This document shows positions 53,441 to 62,424 of a stretch of DNA of 64,000 nt, piece by piece. Source of the DNA: Vibrio sp. STUT-A11 (GTDB lineage: Bacteria > Pseudomonadota > Gammaproteobacteria > Enterobacterales > Vibrionaceae); the NCBI RefSeq assembly GCF_026000435.1, contig NZ_AP026763.1:2604001-2668000 (forward strand). Direction: 5' to 3'. Positions within the stretch are counted from its first letter, which is position 1. Each line of letters starts with the position of its first letter. The notes below the pieces were generated by a model. The model searched no databases. It was not told where the DNA came from and worked only from the letters and a program-made list of their open reading frames with translations. A program made the position numbers and the translations under genes.

Positions 53441-53926
53441 ATGGCAAAGAAAAAATCAAAACAAAAAGCGGGTAGTAACACTATCGCGCTGAACAAAAAA
53501 GCTCGCCACGAATATTTTATCGAAGATGAAATCGAAGCTGGCATGGAGCTCCAAGGTTGGGAAGTGAAAGCCCTTCGCCAAGGTAAAGCCAATATTTCTG
53601 AAAGTTACGTATTCATGCGTGACGGTGAAGCCTTTGTGAGTGGCATGACAATCACTCCTTTGAATCAGGCATCGACACACGTAGTGGCGAACCCTACTCG
53701 TGTGCGTAAACTACTCATGAGTCGTCGTGAACTTGATAACCTGCTCGGACGTGTGAACCGCGAAGGTATGACGTTAACGGCACTCTCTCTGTACTGGTCT
53801 CGCTCTTGGGTGAAACTAAAAATCGGCGTAGCAAAAGGTAAAAAGCTGCACGATAAACGTACGGATCTAAAAGAAAAAGATTGGGCAAGAGAAAAAGCAC
53901 GCGTAATGAAGAGTGCGCTGCGTTAA
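53441..53926 (+). CDS. smpB: tmRNA-binding protein SmpB
   Basis: A 161-residue OB-fold protein that binds tmRNA and takes it to stalled ribosomes. It contains KARHEYFIEDEIEAGMELQG, WEVKALRQGKANISESYV and a C-terminal basic tail with DLKEKDWAREKARVMKSALR. It starts behind no strong ribosome site at an ATG 17 bp after the divergent region, and ssrA follows 67 bp later. Confidence 0.97.
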   Translation: MAKKKSKQKAGSNTIALNKKARHEYFIEDEIEAGMELQGWEVKALRQGKANISESYVFMRDGEAFVSGMTITPLNQASTHVVANPTRVRKLLMSRRELDNLLGRVNREGMTLTALSLYWSRSWVKLKIGVAKGKKLHDKRTDLKEKDWAREKARVMKSALR

Positions 53927-53951
53927 TCTTGACCACTTAAACGCATAGTAC

Positions 53952-53979
53952 TGGACAGCCAATGCTTTTCTGTTACTAT
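53952..53979 (+). promoter_or_regulatory. Promoter of ssrA
   Basis: TGGACA (53952-53957), 16-bp spacer and TACTAT (53974-53979), a few bases upstream of the mature 5' end. Confidence 0.65.
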
Positions 53980-53993
53980 GCGAACAATACCTT

Positions 53994-54361
53994 GGGGCTG
54001 ATTTAGGATTCGACGGGAATTCAGAAGTCTGAGGTGCATGCCGAGGTGCGGTAGGCCTCGTTAACAAACCGCAAAAAAATAGTCGCAAACGACGAAAACT
54101 ACGCACTAGCAGCTTAATAACCTGCTCAGAGCCTCTTTGCCCTAGCTTCCGCTTGTAAGACGGGGAATTACAAAGAGTCAAACCCAAACTAGCTAGCCCG
54201 GATTCTCCCGCCTGAGAGATGAACGGCGAATTATAATTCAGGATAGTCATTCATTAGCGTGTCGGTTCGCAGGTGGGTGGTGAATTTAAAGATCGACTAA
54301 GCATGTAGTACCAATGATGAAAGGTTTTCGGACGCGGGTTCAACTCCCGCCAGCTCCACCA
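53994..54361 (+). ncRNA. ssrA: Transfer-messenger RNA
   Basis: The gene starts GGGGCTGATTTAGGATTCGA and ends with the tRNA-like 3' half GGTTCAACTCCCGCCAGCTC followed by CACCA, with encoded CCA at 54359-54361. The tag reading frame is at 54085-54117 (GCA AAC GAC ... GCT TAA) and encodes ANDENYALAA. With SmpB it rescues stalled ribosomes and tags the peptide for degradation. The length of 368 nt is normal. Confidence 0.98.
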
Positions 54362-54370
54362 AACGTTTGG

Positions 54371-54397
54371 AAAAGGCCACCTTCGGGTGGCCTTTTT
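54371..54397 (+). terminator. Terminator of ssrA
   Basis: AAAAGGCCACC and GGTGGCCTTTTTT form a strong stem with a TTCG tetraloop. Confidence 0.95.
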
Positions 54398-54524
54398 TGT
54401 ATCTAAATCCTCAAAAATTCAATTGTTTAACTCACTTCTCTGTCTTGTTCTGTCTCATTTCTGCTCACGTTTTTAGCACAAGGGATAAAACAGATGGCTA
54501 CCGTGAGTCAGTTGGATTTGCAAT

Positions 54525-54715
54525 CTACATTAGTTTTTTATCGAAGTAGATGGTGGCCTTTTTACACTATCTAGATCTTCTGCTTGCTCTGCCAACGGCT
54601 TCTTAAACTTGGAGATTTCAGCGGCTCGAGCTTTTCCCTCTAGGTGGCAATGGTGTCGTTCTTAACTGCCCCCATATCATCGACAAGGAAAGTGCGTTGA
54701 ATACACTGAAGGTCA
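54525..54715 (-). pseudogene. Frameshifted relic of an IS3-type transposase orfA
   Basis: On the minus strand, joining three frames gives the C-terminal end of an IS3-group OrfA: GQLRTTPLPPRG, then (about 54635) EKARAAEISKFKKPLAEQAE and DLDS, then (about 54565) KKATIYFDKKLM and stop. Compare the usual ...LAEQAEELDILKKAAIYFAK. At least two frameshifts and the absence of orfB and inverted ends show it is dead. It abuts the last codons of kbaY and lies just behind ssrA, a common island insertion point. Confidence 0.6.
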
Positions 54716-55570
54716 TCATAGTCTTCCTTCACTTCCACACATATAAATCTTATCCATCACGACCTGTTTCATTGCTGCCTTACCCGGTGTGATGTATTTA
54801 CGAGGGTCGTTAGCATCTGGGTTCTCAGAGAAATGTTGTTTAACGGCATTCGAAAACGCGATTTTCAGCTCTGTCGCCACATTCACTTTGCATACACCCA
54901 GGTCAATACAACGACGCACCATTTCATCCGGTACGCCTGATGCACCGTGCAATACTAATGGAATATCCACCACTGCACGGATCTGCTCTAGTCGAGCAAA
55001 ATCCAGTTTAGGTTCTGCTTTGTATAGGCCGTGCGCGGTACCAATCGCTACAGCTAATGAATCGATACCAGTGCGACGTACGAACTCAGCCGCAGAGGCA
55101 GGATCTGTCATTAAAGCGTCCGCACTATCGACGATCAGATCATCTTCCTGGCCACCAAGACGGCCGAGCTCGGCTTCAACACTGGCGTCGTATCGGCTGC
55201 AGTATTCGACCACCGAGCGAACGATGTCGATGTTCTGTTCGAACGCATAGTGAGAACCGTCAATCATAACTGAGCGGATACCGTGTTCGACTTTATTGCG
55301 AATGTCTTGCAGGTCTTCATGGTGGTCAAGGTGCAGCACTAATGGGATCGAGTGTTTGTGCGCTGCTTCTTTACAAATGCTGACTAGGTAGTCGATGCCA
55401 GCGTAGTCGTACGTTCCCGGTGTGCCAGCCAAGATGACTGGTGAACCTAATTCAGAGGCGGTTTCGACGATGACTTGCACTGTCTCAAGGTTATGGACAT
55501 TAAATGCTGGTACAGCGTAGCCGCCATGTTGAGCAAGTTTAAGCATTTCACGAGAAGAAATTAGATACAT
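54716..55570 (-). CDS. kbaY: Tagatose-1,6-bisphosphate aldolase (class II), KbaY/GatY type
   Basis: A 284-residue zinc aldolase that splits tagatose 1,6-bisphosphate into two triose phosphates. Its motifs are VPAFNVHNLETVQVIVETA, metal His residues in VLHLDHHEDL and GTAHGLYK, and HGASGVP. The end KIYMCGSEGRL is a little shorter than in E. coli, where an IS relic begins directly behind. It is the last gene of the operon and starts 5 nt behind AGGAGG. The usual partner kbaZ is absent. Confidence 0.93.
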   Translation of the reverse strand: MYLISSREMLKLAQHGGYAVPAFNVHNLETVQVIVETASELGSPVILAGTPGTYDYAGIDYLVSICKEAAHKHSIPLVLHLDHHEDLQDIRNKVEHGIRSVMIDGSHYAFEQNIDIVRSVVEYCSRYDASVEAELGRLGGQEDDLIVDSADALMTDPASAAEFVRRTGIDSLAVAIGTAHGLYKAEPKLDFARLEQIRAVVDIPLVLHGASGVPDEMVRRCIDLGVCKVNVATELKIAFSNAVKQHFSENPDANDPRKYITPGKAAMKQVVMDKIYMCGSEGRL

Positions 55571-55821
55571 AAAGCCTCCTGACTGGATACTGCGTCGCGA
55601 TCGAATACTAGGCGTCCGTTAACCCAAGTCTTTGCAATTGAGAAATCTGAGTGAACCGCCACCATGGAAGTACTTTTGCCAACTTCCAGAGTGTCGAGTT
55701 GATGTTGTAAATTGAGTGATTGCGCGGGAGTCAAAGAAGCCATCAACCACGCTTGTTCTAGCCAATGCTCGCCATGCAACACTGTTTGGGCTTGATAGCG
55801 TTGAGTATCAGATACCATCAT
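55561..55821 (-). pseudogene. agaA: Truncated N-acetylgalactosamine-6-phosphate deacetylase ('agaA)
   Basis: An 86-codon frame whose second half is the C-terminal end of the NagA/AgaA amidohydrolase family (TPAQSLNL... then LEVGKSTSMVAVHSDFSIAK and TWVNGRLVF). The N-terminal 300 residues with the metal-binding His-x-His and other ligands are missing. It keeps an ATG (MMVSD) and overlaps agaF by 14 bp and kbaY by 10 bp, so translation coupling persists although catalysis cannot. Deacetylation would depend on NagA from another locus. Confidence 0.75.
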
Positions 55822-56248
55822 GTTCTTCCGCTGTGGTTACTTGGTCTTTCAACGCCATTTCAGCGGCAAGTGAGGTAATGCCGCGATGACCACATTCAAT
55901 TGCTTGGTCACGAAATTCGATAAGCTTGAGCTCGTCACGTTCTAACAACATTTCGGCGGTCATTTGTAGATTGGTGCCTGTTACGACCTGAATATCATCG
56001 CGCTGTTGGCTGAGCAGCGATGCGGTACGAAAAGGCGTGCCGCCGAGCAAGTCAGTGAGAAAAACAATACCTTCTCCGGAGTCTAGCTCGTGGATCGCTT
56101 GGCGCATCTGCGCTTCTAGTTGCTGCGTGGTGGATGCTTCAGGAAAGTCTAACGCGATGAATTGTTGTTGTTCGCCAATCACTTGGTGAATCGCTTTCTC
56201 AATGCCCGATGCAAACCCACCGTGACCAGAAAGAATAACTGCAATCAT
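55808..56248 (-). CDS. agaF: PTS mannose-family EIIA, AgaF type
   Basis: A 146-residue cytoplasmic phosphocarrier. The phosphorylated His is in ILSGHGGFASG near residue 9, and the family motif is FLTDLLGGTPFRTA. It receives phosphate from HPr and passes it to the EIIB encoded at 57985. Length is typical of AgaF (144). Confidence 0.88.
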   Translation of the reverse strand: MIAVILSGHGGFASGIEKAIHQVIGEQQQFIALDFPEASTTQQLEAQMRQAIHELDSGEGIVFLTDLLGGTPFRTASLLSQQRDDIQVVTGTNLQMTAEMLLERDELKLIEFRDQAIECGHRGITSLAAEMALKDQVTTAEEHDGI

Positions 56249-56306
56249 GTTTCTGTCCTTACAGGGGCTGACTTAACAGCCCCAATACTGCATGTGGAAA
56301 TAAGCG

Positions 56307-57197
56307 TTATAGGAAGCCCATAAAGCGACCAGCAACACCAAGAACAACCGTAATACCGATAAGCTTGAGAGGGCTCCAACCACGTTTAACAAGGGCATAC
56401 ATCGTAAGGGTGTATACCAGTGGCAGAAACGCTGGCATCAACTTATCGATTACATCGCCCTGCAGTTTCACCACGGCGTCGCCTGCGGTAATTTCAGCGG
56501 TTGTTGACAGGCGTACGTAAGTCGCAACCAATGCCCCAATTACCGTCATACCGACCATAGAGGCCGCATGTCCAACTTTCTTGGTGTTGGCTTTGATGAC
56601 AGGGATCGCAGCAACCCCCATACGGTAGGCATAGTGAGCAAGACCAAAGCGCAAACCAAAGTGCACCACGTTAAACAATACGAAGAAGAACACCGCCCCC
56701 ATGATGGAGCCTTGCAGCGCCAAGTCCGCACCGATACCACCACAAATCGGCAATAGCGTTAGCCAGAACATGGCGTCGCCGATACCGCCCATTGGCGCAC
56801 CTACGGCGATCTTAGTGCTTTGAATACTGTTGATGTTTTGCTTTGAGCGCTCCATCGCCAGTACGATGCCCATCACGAACGTCACCAAAAATGGGTGGGT
56901 ATTGAAGAACCCCATATGGCCTTGCATCGCTTTGGACAGGTCAGCCTTATTGGTGTGGATCTTTTTCAGAGCTGGGAGCAGACCGTATAACCAACCCGAT
57001 GCCTGCATACGTTCGTAGTTGAAAGACGCTTGTAACAACAGCGAGCGCCACGCCATACGGTTGATGTCGGCTTTGGTTAACTCAGCACCAATCTCTTTAT
57101 TCTCGTACTCGTCAGGAGACACCCCAGGTGCAGGTTGCACATCAGCAGTTTGGCCACGGAGGTCGAGTTCGTTACTTACACTTACATTAGATTCCAT
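56307..57197 (-). CDS. agaE: PTS mannose-family EIID, AgaE type
   Basis: A 296-residue membrane protein of the mannose-class EIID: RMAWRSLLLQASFNYERMQA, GVAPMGGIGDAMFWLTLLP-like region, and a C-terminal membrane segment. With EIIC it forms the amino-sugar channel. ATG 57197 is 8 nt behind GAGGA, overlapping agaW by 11 bp; a TTG two codons earlier is less likely. Confidence 0.92.
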   Translation of the reverse strand: MESNVSVSNELDLRGQTADVQPAPGVSPDEYENKEIGAELTKADINRMAWRSLLLQASFNYERMQASGWLYGLLPALKKIHTNKADLSKAMQGHMGFFNTHPFLVTFVMGIVLAMERSKQNINSIQSTKIAVGAPMGGIGDAMFWLTLLPICGGIGADLALQGSIMGAVFFFVLFNVVHFGLRFGLAHYAYRMGVAAIPVIKANTKKVGHAASMVGMTVIGALVATYVRLSTTAEITAGDAVVKLQGDVIDKLMPAFLPLVYTLTMYALVKRGWSPLKLIGITVVLGVAGRFMGFL

Positions 57198-57966
57198 CTT
57201 CAAAGTCCTCTACTGATGCTGTCATTGCTGGGGTTGGTTCTGATTTGCGCATAAAGTCGATGATCGCCATTGCGGTGGCTGCAGCGGCAATCGCTAGGAT
57301 TGGTAGTTGTATCCACGCCGCTGCGACAAAACCAAGAATGAAATAAGGGATGTAAGCGTTCTTCATCATGATTTTCATCAGCACTGCAAAACCAATCGCT
57401 GGCATGATGCCACCGGCGACGCCTAAGCCGTCGATGAGGTCTTTGGGCAGAACTTCCACGATTTTTCCAGCATGCTCTGCACCTAGGTAGATAGGTAAGA
57501 ATGCGCATAAAAAGTAGAACGCCCCTAGTACTGCAAGCGCCATATAGTTAACACGTTCGATACCGTCAGTGTCGGCAGCTTGCGCGTACTCATCACACTT
57601 AGACATCACCGCTGACATCGCTGAGAAGAGTAGCGTAATACCCATCTGAACCGCGACAGCGAATGGCACCGCGACACCAACCGCGACATTTGGCTCTACT
57701 TTGGTTGTGATGGCGAAGGCTGTGCCGACGATCGTACCGATGATGACATTTGGCGGTTGCGCACCCGCTAGAGGGGCGAGACCCATCCAGATCAGCTCTA
57801 GAGTACCGCCGACCAAAATACCGGTTTGTAAGTCGCCTAAAATGAGGCCGACGAGAGGGCCGAGTACAACCGGACGGTGGAAGTGGGTGAGACCGTTAAA
57901 TAAATCTAGGCCGGCCAAGAAGGCTAAAATGCCGAGCATCAACGCCTGAAATAGTCCTATTTCCAT
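57187..57966 (-). CDS. agaW: PTS mannose-family EIIC, AgaW type
   Basis: A 259-residue multi-pass EIIC (MEIGLFQALMLGILAFLAGL at the start; GPLVGLILGDLQTGILVGGT; NVIIGTIVGTAFAI). It forms the translocation domain for N-acetylgalactosamine or galactosamine, which cannot be told apart from sequence. It lies in the order V-W-E-F seen in E. coli aga. Confidence 0.92.
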   Translation of the reverse strand: MEIGLFQALMLGILAFLAGLDLFNGLTHFHRPVVLGPLVGLILGDLQTGILVGGTLELIWMGLAPLAGAQPPNVIIGTIVGTAFAITTKVEPNVAVGVAVPFAVAVQMGITLLFSAMSAVMSKCDEYAQAADTDGIERVNYMALAVLGAFYFLCAFLPIYLGAEHAGKIVEVLPKDLIDGLGVAGGIMPAIGFAVLMKIMMKNAYIPYFILGFVAAAWIQLPILAIAAAATAMAIIDFMRKSEPTPAMTASVEDFEDGI

Positions 57967-57984
57967 AATTGGTGTCCTTAATAT

Positions 57985-58458
57985 TTAGATAAGAGTAAAG
58001 AGGTCTGTTGCGCTTTCAGTGGGCACACCTTGGATAGTGCAGGTCACTCCACGCGCTTTTAATTGTGCAAATTCCGCCAGGTCTACAGCATCCACTGAAA
58101 CCGTTTTGGAGATTTGTTTTTTTCCTTCCACGTAGTGCATGTTACCTACGTTGATATTGCTAATTGGTACGCCACCTTCCACCAATTGACGGAAGTCTTT
58201 GGGCGTGCGGCATACCAACAGAATGCGTTGACGTTCAGCGGCTTTATGAATGGTGTCGATGGTTTTTTTCACCGTCCAAAAGCGGATTGCGATACCGTCG
58301 GCGAGCACCATTTCCATCAGGTTTTGCTGAATGGAATCTTCAGCCACCTCGTCGTTAACGACGACGATAATGTTGGCGTTGGCAAAACCTACCCATTGCA
58401 CACCTACTTGTCCGTGAACAAGGCGCTCATCAATGCGACTTAAAACGATATTTGGCAT
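57985..58458 (-). CDS. agaV: PTS mannose-family EIIB, AgaV type
   Basis: A 157-residue cytoplasmic EIIB. The phosphorylation His is in RIDERLVHGQVGVQW near residue 15. GGVPISNINVGNMHY is another family block. It receives phosphate from AgaF and gives it to the incoming sugar. It is preceded by AAGGAATA. Confidence 0.92.
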   Translation of the reverse strand: MPNIVLSRIDERLVHGQVGVQWVGFANANIIVVVNDEVAEDSIQQNLMEMVLADGIAIRFWTVKKTIDTIHKAAERQRILLVCRTPKDFRQLVEGGVPISNINVGNMHYVEGKKQISKTVSVDAVDLAEFAQLKARGVTCTIQGVPTESATDLFTLI

Positions 58459-58470
58459 GGTTTATTCCTT

Positions 58471-59634
58471 TTAAAATGAGTAATTGAATGGGTAGATGGT
58501 GACACCCTGCACCACACGGTTAACTTCACCTGTCGGGCACGGGTTGTCCGGCCCCAATCCCAATTGGAGAGATTTTTCAAACGCTAACATTTGGCAGAAC
58601 AGAATGAATGGGAAGCAGAGCCATTGGTCACTTAAACCAAACTGGCCAAGTTCAAAAACAGCGTCTTCACTCATAGCAAATTCGCTGATCGCCACATGTG
58701 CGAGCGTTTGGTTGTCACGACGAATCTCGTGAAACAGATCCAAATCGTACTGACGGGTGTAGCTGTCACTGGAAAGCAGTTGAATCACGAGTGCCTGCTC
58801 GTTGATGGAGAACTTAGGCCCATGGCGGAAACCCAAAGAAGAATCGAAGGTTGTCATCACCTTGCCAGCACTCAGCTCCAATGATTTCAGAGAGGCTTCA
58901 CGGGCAAGCCCTGCAAAACCACCGCAGCCCAGGACCACTAAGCGCTGGTAAGGCAGAGTCGCAAGGGATTTGATGCTTGCTTGCCATTGCTCCAGTTTAA
59001 CTTCGCAAAGTGCGGCAGTGACGTCGATTTGGCGTTGCCATTGCTGCGGTTCTCCCCCACCAAGCAGCAGCAACGTCGACATCAACATGCAGCTGAAGCT
59101 GGAAGTCATGGCAAAACTCTTATCGTTTGAGCCTTCAGGCATCAGAAGACAGTAAGCATTTTTGGCGTTTTCAGCGTAGCGGGAGAGTTCGCCGTTGCCG
59201 TTACAGGTCAACAATAGGTGGTAGCAATCTTCGACCAGTTGATCGGCCAGTGCGACGGCGGCAACACTCTCAGGGCTGTTACCCGAACGAGCGCAGGACA
59301 CCAAAAGCGTTGGGCGACTAGGGTCTAAATACTGTGCTGGATTCGATACCAAATCGGTGGTCGGAATCGACTCTACCTGAAAGCGTAACCCCGCTTGTAT
59401 AAAGGGCGCAGCGGCGTCTCCAACAAAGGCCGATGTGCCTGCGCCAGTCAGGATAATGCGCAGATCTTCGCGAGCGAGTAATGGGTCAATGAATGCGCTT
59501 AACTGGTCGTAACCTTGTTCAAGAATTGTCGCGAGAGCACGCCATAAACGAGGTTGGTGGCAGATTTCTTGCGCGGTGTGAATACCTTTATACTGCTCTA
59601 ACCAAGAGCGTTCGTAGCCTAAAAAAGCAGTCAT
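58471..59634 (-). CDS. agaS: SIS-domain aldose isomerase/deaminase AgaS
   Basis: A 387-residue protein with two SIS domains (ILTGAGTSAFVGDAAAPFIQ at about 60-80; VSCARSGNSPESVAAVALAD at about 115-135; LGCGGFAGLAREASLKSLEL at about 240). AgaS converts galactosamine 6-phosphate to tagatose 6-phosphate with loss of ammonia. It is the first gene of the operon, behind GGAGG. It begins the run agaS-V-W-E-F-'A-kbaY, which lacks kbaZ and agaI. Confidence 0.92.
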   Translation of the reverse strand: MTAFLGYERSWLEQYKGIHTAQEICHQPRLWRALATILEQGYDQLSAFIDPLLAREDLRIILTGAGTSAFVGDAAAPFIQAGLRFQVESIPTTDLVSNPAQYLDPSRPTLLVSCARSGNSPESVAAVALADQLVEDCYHLLLTCNGNGELSRYAENAKNAYCLLMPEGSNDKSFAMTSSFSCMLMSTLLLLGGGEPQQWQRQIDVTAALCEVKLEQWQASIKSLATLPYQRLVVLGCGGFAGLAREASLKSLELSAGKVMTTFDSSLGFRHGPKFSINEQALVIQLLSSDSYTRQYDLDLFHEIRRDNQTLAHVAISEFAMSEDAVFELGQFGLSDQWLCFPFILFCQMLAFEKSLQLGLGPDNPCPTGEVNRVVQGVTIYPFNYSF

Positions 59635-60100
59635 TGAATTGCCTCCCTCTGCCCCGCTGCGTTGGAATAACAGGCTGTGGAATACACCTCTGTGACTTCC
59701 ATGATCATGTGCATCACAATTTCAGCGGACAGATTTTGAATTTTATGTTGAGAGATAGCCTTAGCTTGATTGGTATTAAAACAGGTGTCAGAAAGCGAAG
59801 TTTAAAGCGAGTTCACATTCGCTTGCCTTTCGGTTTAAGTGGAAAAAGTCTTTCGTTTGGAAGGAAGTGAAAGGTAAAACTTTGACTCAAAAACTCATAC
59901 TCAGTGCCGAAATCGAGGTAAATAAAGGCTGTCAATATTTCACAATGAAAGTTGCAAACAAGTAGTTGAAAAAGAAAGGGTTTCGAAATGCAAGCTGCGT
60001 GATTTCACAGTTTTTATATCAGGGTAAATTATTCATTGAATGAATGGGGGATTAGAAGGTTGGATATTGAATCGATAAATGACGAAGTTGTCACTCTAAA
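59635..60100. promoter_or_regulatory. Aga operon control region
   Basis: A 466-bp region upstream of agaS and downstream of agaR. CTTTCGGTTT (59827-59836) and CTTTCGTTTG (59850-59859) are directly repeated with 23-bp phasing, like operators of DeoR-type amino-sugar repressors. A CRP-like half-site pair, TGTGATGCACATGATC on the minus strand (59717-59702), is also present. No gene recognised. Confidence 0.5.
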
Positions 60101-60868
60101 CTATTCAACAATATGTACTTCTACCCCGAGAGAAGCGAGTTCTTCGACATAATCTTGGGGAATTCCGCTATCGGTAATCAGTATTTTGAGTTGCTCCGGA
60201 CGAGCGATTAAGCAAAAACTTTGTCGGTCAAACTTGGATGAATCGGTAATCGCAATGATATTTTGTGCGGCTTCAATCATTTGGCGGTTAATATCCGCTT
60301 CACCTTGGTGCGGCGTGGTTACGCCTGCGAGTTTATCGAAGCCATCCACGCCTAAAAACAGTTTGTTGAAACGAAAACCAGAGAGGAACGTTTCGCCGCC
60401 AGCACCATACAACGAATAAGAGTTTTTTCTCATTACACCACCCGTAACCATCACCTCAACATTGGCTTGATTAGCAAGGTGATAAGCGATGTTGATTCCG
60501 TTGGTCATCACGGTAATGTTGCTCTTACCTTTCAGGTGGTAGGCAATTTGCTCAGTGGTTGAGCCAGAATCAAGGATGATCTTATCGCCATTCTGGATCA
60601 AAGAGGCGGCGTATTGACCCAATCTGGCTTTGATGTCGCTGTTGAGTTGTTTCTTATCGTTAAGCGGCTTTTCGAAAGCAAACTGAGCGTTTAGAAGCGC
60701 GCCACCATAGCAACGCGTAACGCACCCTTGTCGCTCTAATTGGTTAAGATCACTGCGGATGGTCACTTCTGATACGCCATATTGCTCAGCAAAATAGCAC
60801 ACCTCACCTTTTTGGTGGGTTTGGATGTATTGCAAAATTTCGTTTCTGCGTTGAGCGGTCGAGAGCAT
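60101..60868 (-). CDS. agaR: DeoR-family repressor AgaR
   Basis: A 255-residue regulator with an N-terminal helix-turn-helix (AEQYGVSEVTIRSDLNQLER) and a DeoR sensor domain (LDSGSTTEQIAYHL; VMTNGINIAYHLAN; LFLGVDGFD). Its position beside the aga operon identifies it as the likely aga repressor. It reads in the same direction as the operon but is separated by the 466-bp control region. Confidence 0.9.
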   Translation of the reverse strand: MLSTAQRRNEILQYIQTHQKGEVCYFAEQYGVSEVTIRSDLNQLERQGCVTRCYGGALLNAQFAFEKPLNDKKQLNSDIKARLGQYAASLIQNGDKIILDSGSTTEQIAYHLKGKSNITVMTNGINIAYHLANQANVEVMVTGGVMRKNSYSLYGAGGETFLSGFRFNKLFLGVDGFDKLAGVTTPHQGEADINRQMIEAAQNIIAITDSSKFDRQSFCLIARPEQLKILITDSGIPQDYVEELASLGVEVHIVE

Positions 60869-60973
60869 AGCGCTAAATGTTCAAAGGTTTGTAATGGCGA
60901 CTTTAACCAAACACGATTCGAAGTCGAATCTTTTTGTCTGAAATTTAGGGGGAATTATCAAAACGAAATAATC

Positions 60974-61627
60974 TCAGCTCGTTGTAACCAACAGCTTGTT
61001 CTCGATAGCAAACCGAACAAGATTGGGTATATCTTTAATATTCAACTTCTTCATGATGTTTGATCGATGAGTTTCAACGGTTTTGATACTAATACATGTA
61101 TCGTCAGCTATTTTGTTTGTGGAATACCCTTCAACGATTAGCTGAAGAATTTGCCGCTGTCTGCTTGTCAGTAAATCCAAAGGCACGGCATCTTGTGTTT
61201 TACCTAACAAATCTTTAAGCATAGGTTTATCAATTTTCTGGCTAATATAACTACCACCACTCATCACGGAAGCGACCGCTAATTCCAGCTCTTCTACGGC
61301 AGAGTCTTTGAGTAGATACCCTTGCGCCCCATTTTTTAAGCACCTTGCGATATACTCTACATTTTTATGCATCGATAGCATCAAAATATTAATGGCAATC
61401 TTATGCTTTCGCATCATGCTTATCAGCTCAATTCCATTGATGCCTTTGATTGAAACATCCAGTATAAGTAAATCTGCTTTAGATTTTTTCAAATTAGGGA
61501 TCAAGTTGATTCCATTTTCACTTTCACCAACCACTTCAACATTTGGTAATGTGTTTAAAATACTGCATATACCCGCTCTGACGATATCATGGTCATCAAC
61601 AATAAATACTCTACTCTTATAGATCAT
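60974..61627 (-). CDS. NarL/FixJ-type response regulator
   Basis: A 217-residue two-domain regulator. The receiver has acidic residues in VFIVDDHD, phosphorylated Asp57 in LLILDVSIKG and Lys in YLLKDSA. A LuxR-type helix-turn-helix follows at about 150-210 (LTSRQRQILQLIVEGYSTNK and KTVETHRSNIMKKLNIKD). It overlaps the kinase gene by 11 bp. The target may be the palindromes in the 660-bp spacer at 62298-62961. Confidence 0.88.
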   Translation of the reverse strand: MIYKSRVFIVDDHDIVRAGICSILNTLPNVEVVGESENGINLIPNLKKSKADLLILDVSIKGINGIELISMMRKHKIAINILMLSMHKNVEYIARCLKNGAQGYLLKDSAVEELELAVASVMSGGSYISQKIDKPMLKDLLGKTQDAVPLDLLTSRQRQILQLIVEGYSTNKIADDTCISIKTVETHRSNIMKKLNIKDIPNLVRFAIENKLLVTTS

Positions 61628-62297
61628 ATTTAAATTCCGCCAATATTCTTGTGCCAGTATTTATCTCTGATTGGATATGGATTTTTCCTTTATGACGCGC
61701 AACCCTCTCTTCCATACCTAACATTCCAAGATGTAGATGAGTATTCACTTTGCGTTTTATTTTTTTTATTTCAAAACCAATACCATTATCAGAAATAGAA
61801 ACGATTATTTTTTCAGCATTAAAGTCTAGATTAACGAAGATAGCACTCGCATTAGCATGGCGAATGGCATTATTTACGGATTCTTGAATTATTCTGAATA
61901 AGTCTATTTTTAATTGTTGACTGACATCCGGAAAGTTTGGCTTAGATGTAAAGTCTATTTTATTTGATTGTGAAGCAGACATTTTCTCAAGAAGTCGTTT
62001 TACTGAAGCAATAAAACATAGTTCACTAATAATACCTGGCCGAAGCTCGGCAGACTTATGGCGAACTTTTTCTATCAGGTCTTCAATTAGCTCTATTGAG
62101 TCATCTACTCGGTCGCGACTATGACAACACTCTTTTCTGTGTAATTGTAAGTTGATTTGGATGGCAGTTAATATCTGTCCAAGATCATCATGTAGCTCCC
62201 TTGATATGCTTGCTCTTTCTTCCTCCTTAATGTTTTGTAATTTTTGATTAAGAAAACGTATCCATCTATCTGGATCTTCAAAGTTTACACAATCCAT
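61617..62297 (-). CDS. Soluble NarL-type sensor histidine kinase
   Basis: From ATG 62297 a 226-residue kinase with no membrane or sensor domain: only a short N-terminal coiled-coil, then HisKA_3 with the phosphorylated His in SRELHDDLGQ (about residue 36), and HATPase_c with N-box ESVNNAIRHANAS and G-box DNGIGFEIK/LGMLGMEER. It probably receives its signal through another protein or a cytoplasmic ligand. The longer frame (to 62330) has a poorer start. It is coupled to the response regulator. Confidence 0.82.
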   Translation of the reverse strand: MDCVNFEDPDRWIRFLNQKLQNIKEEERASISRELHDDLGQILTAIQINLQLHRKECCHSRDRVDDSIELIEDLIEKVRHKSAELRPGIISELCFIASVKRLLEKMSASQSNKIDFTSKPNFPDVSQQLKIDLFRIIQESVNNAIRHANASAIFVNLDFNAEKIIVSISDNGIGFEIKKIKRKVNTHLHLGMLGMEERVARHKGKIHIQSEINTGTRILAEFKYDL

Positions 62298-62402
62298 GTG
62301 GCTCTTACCTCGATCTATAGAACCATTCAACTAGCAAAAAACTCAACACTCTATTAAACTAGTTAGCTAGTACACTTATAAACTATACGTGCCTAAAGAG
62401 TG

Positions 62403-62424
62403 ATGCATTAATCCTTTAATGCAT
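62403..62424. promoter_or_regulatory. Palindrome upstream of the kinase gene
   Basis: ATGCATTAA and TTAATGCAT form a perfect 9-bp inverted repeat with a 4-bp spacer, about 106 bp upstream of the kinase start. Candidate operator. Confidence 0.5.

Noticed and set aside
54362..54524. Direct repeat of the ssrA 3' end (att site)
   Set aside because: No copy of the last 20 bases of ssrA was seen further on in the window; a boundary may lie outside it.
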